A DNA stretch of 64,000 bases. Origin: DATLSM01 sp035534175. Lineage in GTDB: Bacteria; Actinomycetota; Thermoleophilia; Solirubrobacterales; 70-9. The DNA lies in assembly GCA_035534175.1 (NCBI GenBank), contig DATLSM010000109.1, forward strand, positions 1-64,000, in the 5' to 3' direction. The notes beneath the pieces are model-generated. The model saw only the letters and a program-made list of their open reading frames with translations, had not been told where the DNA came from and made no database searches. Shown here piece by piece: positions 1 through 7,294 of this stretch (its first letter is position 1; every line of letters starts with the position of its first letter). Both the position numbers and the translations under genes were made by a program.

Positions 1-2
1 GA

Positions 3-425
3 GCGAACGAGAACCTGGCGATCGCCGGGCGCAACCCACTGCCCGAGGGCATCACGCCGCACTCGCTCCGCCGCACTTTCATCTCGCTCCTGCTCGCGAC
101 CGGAGCGGAGGTCCCCTACGTCATGCGCCAAGTCGGGCACACCGACCCGAAGGTCACGCTCTCGATCTACGCGCAGGTGATGTATCGGGGCGAGGGCGAG
201 CGGAAGCGGCTGAAAATAGTTTCCGAGGGCACCGATTGGGCACTGGCGGCGATTTTCAGCTGTCAGAGCCGGGGGGCAGTTGACTCTCGATGCCGTCGAA
301 TCGCGTTCGCTTGCAGGGGATTCAGTCGATGGGCCCGGCTGGTTTCGAACCAGCGACCTCTCGCGTGTGAAGCGAGCGCCTTTACTTTTCGCGGTTTGCA
401 TCTGGTGCCGTTTTCCTCACTGTAG
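3..425 (+). CDS. Tyrosine recombinase/integrase, C-terminal part (5' end outside window)
   Basis: This is the last 140 codons of a phage-type site-specific integrase; the N-terminus lies left of the window. The catalytic C-terminus is visible: an HSLRR box near base 60, then GHTDPKVTLSIYAQV, which gives the late His and the nucleophilic Tyr. The reading frame continues about 75 codons past the Tyr and runs through the tRNA-derived repeat at 328-379, so the tail is encoded by attachment-site DNA. That geometry is usual for integrases that end at their own att site. The enzyme would recombine a mobile element with the tRNA-Val gene. Identification as a recombinase is secure. Whether it is active cannot be judged without the rest of the gene. 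Confidence 0.85.
   Translation, partial: ANENLAIAGRNPLPEGITPHSLRRTFISLLLATGAEVPYVMRQVGHTDPKVTLSIYAQVMYRGEGERKRLKIVSEGTDWALAAIFSCQSRGAVDSRCRRIAFACRGFSRWARLVSNQRPLACEASAFTFRGLHLVPFSSL
328..379. repeat. Displaced copy of tRNA-Val 3' half (att-like direct repeat)
   Basis: These 52 bases match 4478-4529 in the same orientation with two mismatches (positions 335 and 356). They cover the acceptor 3' strand, T arm, variable region and anticodon arm of tRNA-Val, read on the minus strand. The match stops abruptly inside the D-arm side, so this is a partial tRNA and not a gene. It is the signature left by an element that integrated into the tRNA 3' end. Confidence 0.85.
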
Positions 426-589
426 AGCGGAAAACGGCAAAGGCGCATCTGGCTGCGTGAGGCTCCATTTGGCTGCGTTTGACACCAGGAATGACACCAC
501 GGCTGGTCACCTCAGGGAACAGCAGGCGCGCCAGGCGCTGTGCTGCTTTGAAACGCCGAAGCGACGGCAGTTGACGCATTCCAATACGC

Positions 590-870
590 AACCCCGAACG
601 GCGCCAGCATGAAGTCGACGATCTCCGGTGCCCGATGCGACCGCGACTCCACCTGGCCCGGCGACGATCTCGACCTGCACGATCGTCCACAGGCCCCCGG
701 CGACCGCCTCGACCACCGTCTCGCGCGGGCGTTGCTGCACGCCGGCCGGCAGCGACTCGGGCCGCAGGAAGATCGTGAAGACATCGAGCATCGCCTCGGC
801 CCGATCGAGCGGACTCGGACCCCGCCGCGGGCAGCTCGAAGAAGGCCAGCGCCCGGATAGCGGCCGATCG
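590..870 (-). pseudogene. Possible decayed TetR-family C-terminal fragment
   Basis: The stretch from 380 to 900 has no intact gene. On the minus strand, broken across at least two frames, it encodes peptides such as AVAGGLWTIVQVEIVAG and APEIVDFMLAPFGVA. These resemble the C-terminal ligand domain of TetR regulators. No helix-turn-helix, no start and no continuous frame remain. The family call rests on short resemblance only, and the rest of the interval shows nothing recognisable. Confidence 0.3.
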
Positions 871-900
871 ACGAAGCACTGAATTAGCTGTCCCGGGCGA

Positions 901-927
901 TATATACCGCCAACGCCAGCGTATATA
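901..927. promoter_or_regulatory. Palindromic operator upstream of vapBC (first module)
   Basis: TATATAC at 901-907 and GTATATA at 921-927 form a perfect 7-bp inverted repeat with a 13-bp spacer. It ends 10 bases before the vapB start. Type II TA operons are generally repressed by the antitoxin or TA complex bound to such a palindrome. The AT-rich arms could also hold the -10 region. Confidence 0.6.
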
Positions 928-937
928 CAGAGGCAAG

Positions 938-1132
938 ATGAGCAAGCACTTGGTTGACATCGACGAGGAGGCACTGCGGGCTGCGCGGGCGCGACTCGGC
1001 AGCGAGACGATCAAGGAGACCGTCAACCGCGCGCTGCGCCAAGCCGGCGATCAACAGGGCGAAGCGGTGAAGCGGCGCCTCGATTTGCTCGCCAGAGCCG
1101 AGCTGGATCCTCGCGAGCAGGCATGGCGCTGA
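938..1132 (+). CDS. vapB: VapB-type antitoxin
   Basis: A 64-residue protein with the short N-terminal strand (SKHLVDIDEEAL) and following helices typical of ribbon-helix-helix VapB antitoxins (VapB_antitoxin_2-like). The C-terminal half is charged and would wrap the toxin. The ATG follows AGAGGCAAG, a modest Shine-Dalgarno sequence. The gene overlaps the downstream PIN toxin by 10 bases, so the two are translationally coupled. It would neutralise VapC and repress its own operon through the palindrome just upstream. The gene sits inside the tRNA-Val island, where TA modules often stabilise the element. Confidence 0.75.
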   Translation: MSKHLVDIDEEALRAARARLGSETIKETVNRALRQAGDQQGEAVKRRLDLLARAELDPREQAWR

Positions 1133-1536
1133 CCCAGCTGCTCGACTACAGCGCTCTCACCCGCCTGCATCATGCCGCTGTCCGGGACGCGATCGAGCCG
1201 GCCGCCGCACGCGGCGAACTCGCCCGAGCCGGGATCGGCGACCTCGAGATCGGCTACTCGGCTCGCAGCACCACCGAGTGGGACCGTCTGGCGGAGGCTC
1301 TCCGGGCCTTTGAGTTGGTGGAGACAACGGCCGATCATCTGCAGAGGGCCAGACAAGTGCAGCGCCTGCTCGCGGCCAAGCACCAGCGTGGCCGCAAGGT
1401 GCCAGACCTTCTGATCGCCGCCGCCGCGGAGTCTCGTGGCCTCACCGTCCTTCACTACGACGCGGACTTCGATCGGATCGCCTCGGTAACCGGACAGTCG
1501 TGCCAGTGGGTTGTGCCGGCTGGCTCGGTCGATTGA
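1123..1536 (+). CDS. vapC: VapC-type PIN-domain ribonuclease toxin
   Basis: A 137-residue PIN-domain protein. The acidic residues expected for the metal site are in place: Asp8 in LLDYSAL, the Glu of DLEIGYSAR, the Asp of VPDLLIAA and the Asp of YDADFD. VapC toxins are Mg2+-dependent endoribonucleases that cut tRNA or rRNA and arrest growth. The ATG lies inside the 3' end of vapB. Length and spacing fit a normal, intact toxin. The RNA target cannot be predicted from sequence. Confidence 0.85.
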   Translation: MALTQLLDYSALTRLHHAAVRDAIEPAAARGELARAGIGDLEIGYSARSTTEWDRLAEALRAFELVETTADHLQRARQVQRLLAAKHQRGRKVPDLLIAAAAESRGLTVLHYDADFDRIASVTGQSCQWVVPAGSVD

Positions 1537-1556
1537 CCCCGACCACAGCGCAGGCG

Positions 1557-3290
1557 TCAAGCCGCGCGGGCAGGATCGAGCCCGGACATCAGCTTCATCA
1601 GATTGCGTTTGGCCCTGTGAGCAGTGCGGACCTCCTCGACATAGACGTCGCATTCCTCGGGTCGTCCGCACTCCGCGTACAGCGCGCGCATCGTCTTATC
1701 GATCAGCCGCACCGCCTCGGCGTAGGCGCGCTTGTCCCTGCCGGCGATCACGCTCTCGACGTGGCGGCGGTAGACGCCGAGCGTGTCCTCGGGGTGCTCC
1801 GCGCGCCTTAAGTCGGCCAGCTTCAGCCACAGGTCACGGCTGCAGCCACCCTCCTCTGCCGCCTCCCAGGCGGCATCCGGATCACCCTCCCAAAGCAGCA
1901 CCCGCACGAGCTCCGAACAGCCGCGACTGCGCAGGGAGGGGTGCCGCACGACCCCCGGAGGGTCCGGCTCTGGAGAGCGGAGCAGCGAGAGCGCCCAGCG
2001 CCGCCGCTCCTGCCACTGCCCCAGCGCCTTTGCGTCGGTCGCAAGCTCGCGGTAACTCTCGAGTGCCGGTCGGGCGCCGAACGTCTGAAGGGAGTGCTCA
2101 AGCGCCTCGCCGCTTCGCCCGCGGCGGCGGTACTCCTCGACGAGGAAGGTGCGCAGGCGCGGGTCGGGATTCTCCGAGAACGCCGCCATCCCGCGCTCTG
2201 CCCATTCGAGGGCCGCATCATCCTCGCCGTGCTCCCGACACAGCTCGGCGATCTGGAGAAAGCTGTAGCCGCTCGAGAGGTCCCGTTCTGCCACTTCGAT
2301 CTGATCGGTGAGGCTCCCAGAGCATTGCGCGAGGGACTGCATGATCCGCGTGATTCGAAAGCGGCTGCCGTAACGCTCGTGGGAATCCTCGCCAGGAGCG
2401 AGCTTCGGCACCTCCGCCCACGCCTCCTCGGCGAGCTCGCGATAGCGCGCAAGGCCGGGGTCCCCAAGCACCTCGACGTAGCTGACGACGGCTTGGTCGA
2501 ACACGTCCCAGGCGCCATTGAGCTCCCATGCGAAGAGGCGCTCGGCGAGCGCCACGGTGTCCGGCCTTGCGCGGCGACAGGCGTCGAGGTGCAGATCTTC
2601 GAGCCGCGCAATCACGTCGGTCATCTGGCCGTCAGAGTCGTCGACATGTTCAAGCGCGTGCTCGGCGAGCCTGAGCGCGTGCTCGGCGAGCTCGACGATA
2701 TCGCCACTGCGCCCTTCCTCAAGCAGAGCCTCGAGCAGGTTGATCGCCTCCTCAATGCCGCGGACGTAGCCCCAAACCTCGCGATAGGGGACGAAGTCGC
2801 GATACGCAAAAGCCTGTTCGACCAGCGCACGCACGGACGCGACATCCGCCGCCGTCCCACTCTCCGGTCGCGCGGCTTGAAGCAACAGCCGGCGGGCCAG
2901 CGCTTCGTCGTCGTGGGCGTGGTCGATCAGAAGCTCGACCAGCTCGCTCTGGGGAAGCGTCTCAAGATGGGTACGGGCGTCATCGAGCGTCGGCGTTGGG
3001 TCGCCGCGCTCACCAAGCCAGGCGACAGCCACCGCGACGCAGTGCTTGCAGAAGGCGCCCTCGAGGCCGATCGGGCACGAGCAGGCGAAGCGAAGCTGCC
3101 CGCCCGCGGCGGAGAGCTCTACCAAGTAGGCCTCGGAGCCCTGGACGGTAGCGCCGACTCTCCCGGCACTTGCTCGCAGCGGACCGACGCGCCCCGCTTC
3201 GAGGTAGGACAGGCCGCGCTCGTAGGAGCGCGCCGACGGAAGGCCGGCGACGGTGGCTGTAGAGAGCACCCGCGATAGCTCGTCTGACAT
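1557..3290 (-). CDS. SWIM zinc-finger protein
   Basis: About 577 residues. Near residue 80 there is a CSC, eight residues, then CKH, matching the CxC-xn-CxH pattern of SWIM zinc fingers, which bind DNA or protein. The long remainder is helical and Ala/Glu/Arg-rich, and looks like TPR-type repeats without a catalytic motif that I can name. I chose the internal ATG at 3290 (MSDELSRV); an upstream in-frame start at 3323 is possible, but its extra residues look non-coding. The gene is transcribed against the neighbouring vapBC and lies inside the tRNA-Val island. Function is unknown; SWIM proteins occur with SNF2 helicases and in recombination, but no partner gene is next to this one. Confidence 0.7.
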   Translation of the reverse strand: MSDELSRVLSTATVAGLPSARSYERGLSYLEAGRVGPLRASAGRVGATVQGSEAYLVELSAAGGQLRFACSCPIGLEGAFCKHCVAVAVAWLGERGDPTPTLDDARTHLETLPQSELVELLIDHAHDDEALARRLLLQAARPESGTAADVASVRALVEQAFAYRDFVPYREVWGYVRGIEEAINLLEALLEEGRSGDIVELAEHALRLAEHALEHVDDSDGQMTDVIARLEDLHLDACRRARPDTVALAERLFAWELNGAWDVFDQAVVSYVEVLGDPGLARYRELAEEAWAEVPKLAPGEDSHERYGSRFRITRIMQSLAQCSGSLTDQIEVAERDLSSGYSFLQIAELCREHGEDDAALEWAERGMAAFSENPDPRLRTFLVEEYRRRGRSGEALEHSLQTFGARPALESYRELATDAKALGQWQERRRWALSLLRSPEPDPPGVVRHPSLRSRGCSELVRVLLWEGDPDAAWEAAEEGGCSRDLWLKLADLRRAEHPEDTLGVYRRHVESVIAGRDKRAYAEAVRLIDKTMRALYAECGRPEECDVYVEEVRTAHRAKRNLMKLMSGLDPARAA

Positions 3291-3351
3291 GCGGCCCGGA
3301 GGGTACGCAGCGAACCGGCGCAAGGTCTTTCGGGCTGGGCGGCTGGCGAGA

Positions 3352-3570
3352 GGTGTTGCTTTGCGCGACGACCAGGCGCGAGGGACCGTCGGCTTGGCGC
3401 GAGACGATCTGCACGTTGTCCAGCGTGCCGGCCTCAGGGTCGACCAGCACCACCGCCTCGAGCCTCCGTGAAACCAGCTCGGTGCGGAGCTTCTCGGCGG
3501 CGACCTTGAACTGCGGCAGGTAGCCGCTCAACGCCCGCCGCTCGCCCTCCGCCGGTGCTACCGAGGCCAC
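3352..3570 (-). pseudogene. Truncated N-terminus of a probable nuclease/STAND-type defence protein
   Basis: A GTG start preceded by a good GGAGG site opens a frame whose first 74 codons look like real protein: SGYLPQFKVAAEKLRTELV, then VDPEAGTLDNVQI. This resembles the N-terminal dsDNA-nuclease-like module of large multidomain defence proteins, which carry a Gly-Tyr-x-x-Gln start and an Asp-Asp-x-x-x metal motif; here the second Asp would be Asn. After about codon 74 the frame becomes compositionally nonsensical and overlaps the SWIM gene. I read it as a gene cut off after its first module. The family call is tentative. Confidence 0.35.
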
Positions 3571-3632
3571 TTTGCCCCTCCAGTTTCCGAGCGGGGGTTC
3601 TGACCGGCACCAGTGACGCCCTCAAGAGAGTC

Positions 3633-4004
3633 TCAGTAGGGAGGGTGAAGGTTCGCGAACATCGGGAAGTGCCTGACGTTGCGGGTAGCGAGGCCGCCGC
3701 CGACATGTTCTGCCGTGGCGGCGATCGCGAGGTCCGCGACTCCGATGCCCGTATGGCTGCGCCGCCACTGCTGCCCCAACTCCCCCGCACGACGGGCGAG
3801 GGCCTCGTCGAGCGGCACCCAGTCGATAGCCGCGAAGAGGACCTCGGCGGCCTGGCGCTCCGCGAGTCGCAGTCCTTGGATCACCTCGATCCGGCTGATC
3901 TCCGAACAGGCGGGGCGATCGTCGAGCCCGGCGAGGTATTCGGTCGCCGCCGGAACGGAGCGAAGGTGGTCGATCAGGACGCTCGTGTCGAGGAGGACGG
4001 TCAG
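3633..4004 (-). CDS. vapC: VapC-type PIN-domain toxin, apparent CTG start
   Basis: A 123-residue PIN protein beginning (M/L)TVLLDTSVLIDHL, with Asp in LLDTS, Glu in SRIEVIQGL, Asp in GVADLAIAA and the closing TRNVRHFPMF typical of VapC. It would be an Mg2+-dependent ribonuclease toxin paired with the antitoxin just upstream. No ATG, GTG or TTG lies near the expected N-terminus. The only codon in the right place is CTG at 4004-4002, whose last two bases with the next A form the vapB stop (CTGA, like the common ATGA coupling). An upstream in-frame ATG at 4118 would add 38 residues encoded entirely inside vapB and is unlikely. Confidence 0.8.
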   Translation of the reverse strand: MTVLLDTSVLIDHLRSVPAATEYLAGLDDRPACSEISRIEVIQGLRLAERQAAEVLFAAIDWVPLDEALARRAGELGQQWRRSHTGIGVADLAIAATAEHVGGGLATRNVRHFPMFANLHPPY

Positions 4005-4273
4005 GAGTCGAACCCGGCAAGCCGATCGGCATCCGCATCGCGGAGCTCCTCGACCTCGCTCTCTCCGTCCCCTAAATAGGGCGCGATGCCGGCCGTATCG
4101 CCAAGCGCCTTGCTCCACAGCACCCGCCAGGTCGCCTGGTCTTGCTCGCCGTGCGTCAGGTATTCCTCGACGGCACGCCGGATCACGGTCGATCGACTGA
4201 CCCCCTCGGCCGAAGCCTGCTCGTCAAGGCGGCTAGTTTGGGAATCATCGAGGTAGATTTGAGTTCGTTTCAC
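4001..4273 (-). CDS. vapB: RHH-type VapB antitoxin
   Basis: A 90-residue protein with a clear ribbon-helix-helix domain: MKRTQIYLDDSQTSRLDEQA, then SRSTVIRRAVEEYL. The acidic C-terminal tail is the likely toxin-binding segment. Translation starts at a GTG that directly abuts the palindromic operator, with no Shine-Dalgarno sequence in between, so a leaderless or nearly leaderless mRNA is likely. It overlaps the PIN toxin by four bases (CTGA). It would repress the operon and neutralise the toxin. Confidence 0.85.
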   Translation of the reverse strand: MKRTQIYLDDSQTSRLDEQASAEGVSRSTVIRRAVEEYLTHGEQDQATWRVLWSKALGDTAGIAPYLGDGESEVEELRDADADRLAGFDS

Positions 4274-4291
4274 GATGTATAAGCATACATC
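4274..4291. promoter_or_regulatory. Palindromic operator abutting the second vapB
   Basis: GATGTAT at 4274-4280 and ATACATC at 4285-4291 form a perfect 7-bp inverted repeat with a 4-bp spacer. It touches the GTG start codon of the antitoxin at 4273. This is the expected position for an RHH antitoxin operator overlapping the promoter. Its sequence differs from the operator of the first module, so the two modules are probably regulated separately. Confidence 0.65.
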
Positions 4292-4477
4292 ACTAAGAAC
4301 GTCCTATCAGGGTCCCGCAATGCATCGGCCCGCTCGCTCACATCGCTCGAATTCCGTCATCTGCCTGTTCTTCGGGGTTTCCGAGCGGGGCGCCTTCCGA
4401 ACCAGAGCCAAATCGCGACTGGTCTTAAATCACCACCCTCCCCAGTCATCGATTTTTGGCTCTGCAAAGGGGTTTGG

Positions 4478-4529
4478 GATGGGCGCGGCTGGTTTCGAAC
4501 CAGCGTCCTCTCGCGTGTGAAGCGAGCGC
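4478..4529. repeat. Partner of the 52-bp att-like repeat, inside intact tRNA-Val
   Basis: These bases match 328-379 in direct orientation at 50 of 52 positions. They cover the 3' half of the intact tRNA-Val gene plus two bases beyond it. This end marks the attachment site at which the island joined the chromosome. Confidence 0.85.
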
Positions 4530-4551
4530 TCTCCCACTGAGCTACGCGCCC
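4480..4551 (-). tRNA. tRNA-Val (anticodon CAC)
   Basis: The minus strand folds into a complete 72-nt cloverleaf. The acceptor stem pairs GGGCGCG with CGCGCCC. The D arm is GCUC/GAGC. The anticodon stem CUCGC/GCGAG encloses loop UUCACAC, giving anticodon CAC (plus-strand 4517-4519). The T arm is GCUGG-UUCGAAA-CCAGC, and the discriminator base is A. The 3' CCA is not encoded. It reads GUG codons, and its 3' half is the integration target of the adjacent island. Confidence 0.97.
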
Positions 4552-4580
4552 GGGAGCCGGGCAAATCATAGGCTTGCCGC

Positions 4581-5363
4581 TCAGGCGAGGGCGGGGGCCT
4601 CGCCTGAGCGGCGAGCGCCCCTTCCGTTGCTTTCCGCGTCGGCGCGTTTTTTCAGGGCGAGGGCGACGAAGGGGAAGATCAGGGTCGAGAGCATCGCGGC
4701 GCCGACCAGGCCGGCGGCGGTCGAGTGCCGCATGTGGCCCTCGTCGATCGCCAGGGTCGTGATCGCGACCACGAGCGGCAGCTCCGTCGCGCAATAGAAA
4801 GCGAGCGAGACGCGTTCGCGGCCGGTGATGAGCAGGACCGGGCCGAACTCACCGCAGGCTCCGGCCGCCAGTAGGTAGGTGCCGAAGCGCGTTTTCAGCT
4901 CTCCGGTGTCGCGGAGGATCGGGATCAGCGTGCCGATCGCCGTCGTCGCCATCGCTGAGCCCGTGTAGAGGAAAGAGACGACGATGCCGGCTGCGGCCAA
5001 TGCCCCGCCGATCCCGTAGGCCAGCGCCACCGATAGCGCCCAGCCGGCGGCGCCCAGGCGCAGCGGCTTGCCCTCGATCCGGGCGAAGTCGATCTCGTAG
5101 CCGGCGAAGTAGAAGAGCATCCCCAGGCCGAGGTTCGAGAAGAAGGCGATGAAGTCGTCGCTGTGTGCGAGGTGGAGGACCTGGGGTCCGATCGCGATAC
5201 CGAGGACCAGCTCGAGCACGACCACCGGTGGGGCGAAACGGCTGGGCAGGACGGCGACCGTGATGGCGGCCAGCGCGGCGACGGTGACAATCGCGAAGAA
5301 GGATGATGTGTCGACGTCGATCACGGCTCGCAGGCCGATCCTACGCTCGGGAGGTAGGATCAT
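4581..5363 (-). CDS. CPA2-type cation:proton antiporter with internal deletion
   Basis: A 260-residue membrane protein of the Na+(K+)/H+ exchanger superfamily (PF00999). The N-terminal half is normal, with repeated hydrophobic helices and segments such as LVLGIAIGPQVL and GLGMLFYFAGYEID. GEFGPVLLITG around residue 175 is followed at once by a motif from the far C-terminus (ELPLVVAITTLAI, then AAGLVGAAMLSTLIFP). Family members are usually near 400 residues, so roughly 120-130 residues, several helices, have been lost in frame. The reading frame is otherwise open. It may be a decaying gene or a reduced protein. An alternative GTG start at 5324 would remove the first 13 residues. It lies directly beside tRNA-Val. 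Confidence 0.75.
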   Translation of the reverse strand: MILPPERRIGLRAVIDVDTSSFFAIVTVAALAAITVAVLPSRFAPPVVVLELVLGIAIGPQVLHLAHSDDFIAFFSNLGLGMLFYFAGYEIDFARIEGKPLRLGAAGWALSVALAYGIGGALAAAGIVVSFLYTGSAMATTAIGTLIPILRDTGELKTRFGTYLLAAGACGEFGPVLLITGRERVSLAFYCATELPLVVAITTLAIDEGHMRHSTAAGLVGAAMLSTLIFPFVALALKKRADAESNGRGARRSGEAPALA

Positions 5364-5365
5364 TG

Positions 5366-5640
5366 ATGGACCGTGCTAGGCGGGGAATTAGCGGTGCCCT
5401 GTAACCCGCAATCCGCTCTAGCGGGGCCGAATTCCGTTCTGAGGGGCTGGCCTTCGGGGTCAGTACGCCGCGGGCGGCGTTGAAGGCCGGGTCCTGCGCG
5501 ACGTGGGCACGCGAATCAGGTCAGGTCCGGAAGGAAGCAGCCTTAAGCGGATGCCGCGGGTGCCGCAGGTGAGCCCGGCCGGAGCCAAACGCGACGGGCA
5601 CGCCCGGAGACCTCGCTTCGAAGACGGGTGCACGGTCCAT
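5366..5640 (+). ncRNA. ffs: Signal recognition particle RNA, large bacterial form
   Basis: The conserved Ffh-binding hairpin is present around 5518-5546: GUCAGGUCCGGAAGGAAGCAGC is recognisable, with the GGAA-type loop and the internal-loop bases. The 5' part carries the Alu-like domain consensus (GCGGUGCCCUGUAACCCGCA at 5391 and CCGCUCUAGC). The ends pair perfectly over 11 bp, 5366-5376 with 5630-5640, which sets the limits at about 275 nt. The RNA works with Ffh and FtsY in co-translational membrane targeting. It lies near dnaX-ebfC-recR, as the SRP RNA gene does in Bacillus, although here a membrane protein gene on the other strand intervenes. Confidence 0.93.
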
Positions 5641-5688
5641 TTCGTCGCCCGATGCTCGATCCACCCGCCATATATCCGGGACCGGTGC

Positions 5689-7215
5689 TCAGCAGCGGCG
5701 GTAGACCTTCCACGAGCGATCGCGCGTCATGTAGCGGAAGCCGGGCGGGACGGTGAGCGAGAAGCGGGTCGGGTCGTTGGGATCGAGGATGAAGTTATGG
5801 ATGACGAAGTGGTTGGCCGGGTCGACGAAATAGCCGTGAGGGGGGATGCGCTGCTCGGTAGCGCTGACGATCCGGGTCGGCCTGATGTCGAGCCCGAAGG
5901 CGAGGCGGGGAACCGCGCGGTGGTTAGGCACGATGATCGGCCCGCAGAGGTGGCGAAAGGCGCCGGCTTCGACCAGGTGGGTCAGGTCTCCCTCGATGCG
6001 GCCCTGGTTGGTGAGGTCGCGGTTGACCGTGGAGTTGAGGCTCCACTGGTTGGGGAGCCAGATCACGAACATCAGCAGGATGACCGCGGCGAAGAGCTGC
6101 CAGCGCCGCCGCCACGGGTGGCTTGGCTCCAGCAGCCGCCAGCCGAGCAGCGCCAGGGCGACGAAGATTGCGAGCACCGCCGAGGCGAGCATCGTGTAGC
6201 GGGAGATGATCGCCAGGCCGGCGCAGGCCAGCACGGCGAAGGCGCCGAGGGAGACCAGCACCGCCGCAATGCCCAGGGCCGATCTGCGGCGGAGGAAGGA
6301 AAAGCCGAGGATCACGCCGCCGAGCGCGCCGACCATCCCCGGCCATTGGAGGATTTCACCCAGTCGCCGCGGGCCGTAGAGGACGAGGTCGACCGGGCCG
6401 GTCTGGCGCTTCAGAGTTTCAACCGTCTTCTGCGTGCCGGTCAGGGAGTACAGGGGGTTGCCGGTCGTGCTCCAGTCGAACAGAACCCAGGCGACGGGGG
6501 CGCCCAGAGCGAGTGCCGCCAGCCACGCCAGCTCTCGCGCCGAGCGCTCCCCCCGCCACCACAGCCGGCACCCGAACATCGCGCCGATGGGTCGATTCCG
6601 CCCGGCAGCGGCCTCCTTTCCGCCCACCGGCGCAGCGTTTGATTCGCGCTTCAGATCGAAGGCCAGGTAGGCCCAGTAGGCAAAGGAGAAGAGCCAGGCC
6701 TCAGGGCGCAGGAGGCCCGCGGGAATCAGGAGGGCCAGGACGGGCCAGCCCGCGCGGGGCCGCTTCGTCTCGATCGCCAGAGCGCCCAGGCAGAGGGCGA
6801 TGTAGGGGAGGTCGACGTAGGCGCGCAGCCCGTTGGAGAGGAAGGGCGCCCGGGTGAGGACGATCGCCGCCGCGACGATCCCGATCCAGCGGTCGAACCA
6901 CAGCGTCCCCAGCCGGTAGACCAGGTACATGATCAGCCCCAGCGAGGCGTAGGCGACCACCATCGTCACTGCGATCGACCCGGCGTTGCCGAGGGGAGTG
7001 CTCAGCAGGCCGAGCAGGTCGGCGAGCGGGTGGGGGGTGGGGGGGAGCGCCGAGCCGTAGTCGGGGCTAATCCCGTGCGCCAGTTCCTTCCCCCAGAGCA
7101 GCGCGTAGATCGTGTCGTAGTTGGGAAAGCCGAGCGGAAAGATGGCGAGCAGCAGCGCCGTTACGGCGGCGACCCAGGCGGCCGGCGTGAGCCAGGTTCG
7201 GACCCTCGATGGCAC
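5689..7215 (-). CDS. GT-C-like polytopic membrane glycosyltransferase candidate
   Basis: About 508 residues with roughly ten hydrophobic segments. A first-loop stretch (GFPNYDTIYALLWGKEL) places an acidic residue after the first helix, as in GT-C fold mannosyl/arabinosyl transferases (PMT, GT39/GT87 type). These enzymes use lipid-linked sugars at the outer membrane face. The C-terminal 130 residues are a soluble domain. I chose the GTG at 7215; the longer frame to 7308 would overlap the divergent dnaX start. The gene separates the SRP RNA from dnaX. The acceptor and sugar cannot be predicted. Confidence 0.6.
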   Translation of the reverse strand: MPSRVRTWLTPAAWVAAVTALLLAIFPLGFPNYDTIYALLWGKELAHGISPDYGSALPPTPHPLADLLGLLSTPLGNAGSIAVTMVVAYASLGLIMYLVYRLGTLWFDRWIGIVAAAIVLTRAPFLSNGLRAYVDLPYIALCLGALAIETKRPRAGWPVLALLIPAGLLRPEAWLFSFAYWAYLAFDLKRESNAAPVGGKEAAAGRNRPIGAMFGCRLWWRGERSARELAWLAALALGAPVAWVLFDWSTTGNPLYSLTGTQKTVETLKRQTGPVDLVLYGPRRLGEILQWPGMVGALGGVILGFSFLRRRSALGIAAVLVSLGAFAVLACAGLAIISRYTMLASAVLAIFVALALLGWRLLEPSHPWRRRWQLFAAVILLMFVIWLPNQWSLNSTVNRDLTNQGRIEGDLTHLVEAGAFRHLCGPIIVPNHRAVPRLAFGLDIRPTRIVSATEQRIPPHGYFVDPANHFVIHNFILDPNDPTRFSLTVPPGFRYMTRDRSWKVYRRC

Positions 7216-7294
7216 CGGCGCAAGGTACAGATGCTGGGCCCCTGCCGGCCCGCCGGAGTGCGGGTGGCTCGCAGATACACTGGCCCCAGCCCCG

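Larger units (their letters stand above)
328..4529. mobile_element. Remnant island at tRNA-Val bounded by 52-bp direct repeats
   Basis: The intact tRNA-Val lies at the right end and a 3'-half copy at the left end, which is the standard architecture of a tRNA-integrated element of about 4.2 kb. The cargo is two vapBC modules, a SWIM-domain gene and decayed fragments. No integrase lies inside the bounds; the only one is just outside, at the left. The left repeat therefore probably also serves as the right end of a second, tandem element whose integrase is cut by the window edge. The bounds are seen directly; the tandem history is inferred. Confidence 0.6.

Noticed and set aside
4275..4797. Open frames across tRNA-Val reading GAAGFEPASSRV or WARLVSNQRPLACEAS
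   Set aside because: These are translations of the tRNA gene itself, a frequent false protein in databases. The cloverleaf explains the conservation.
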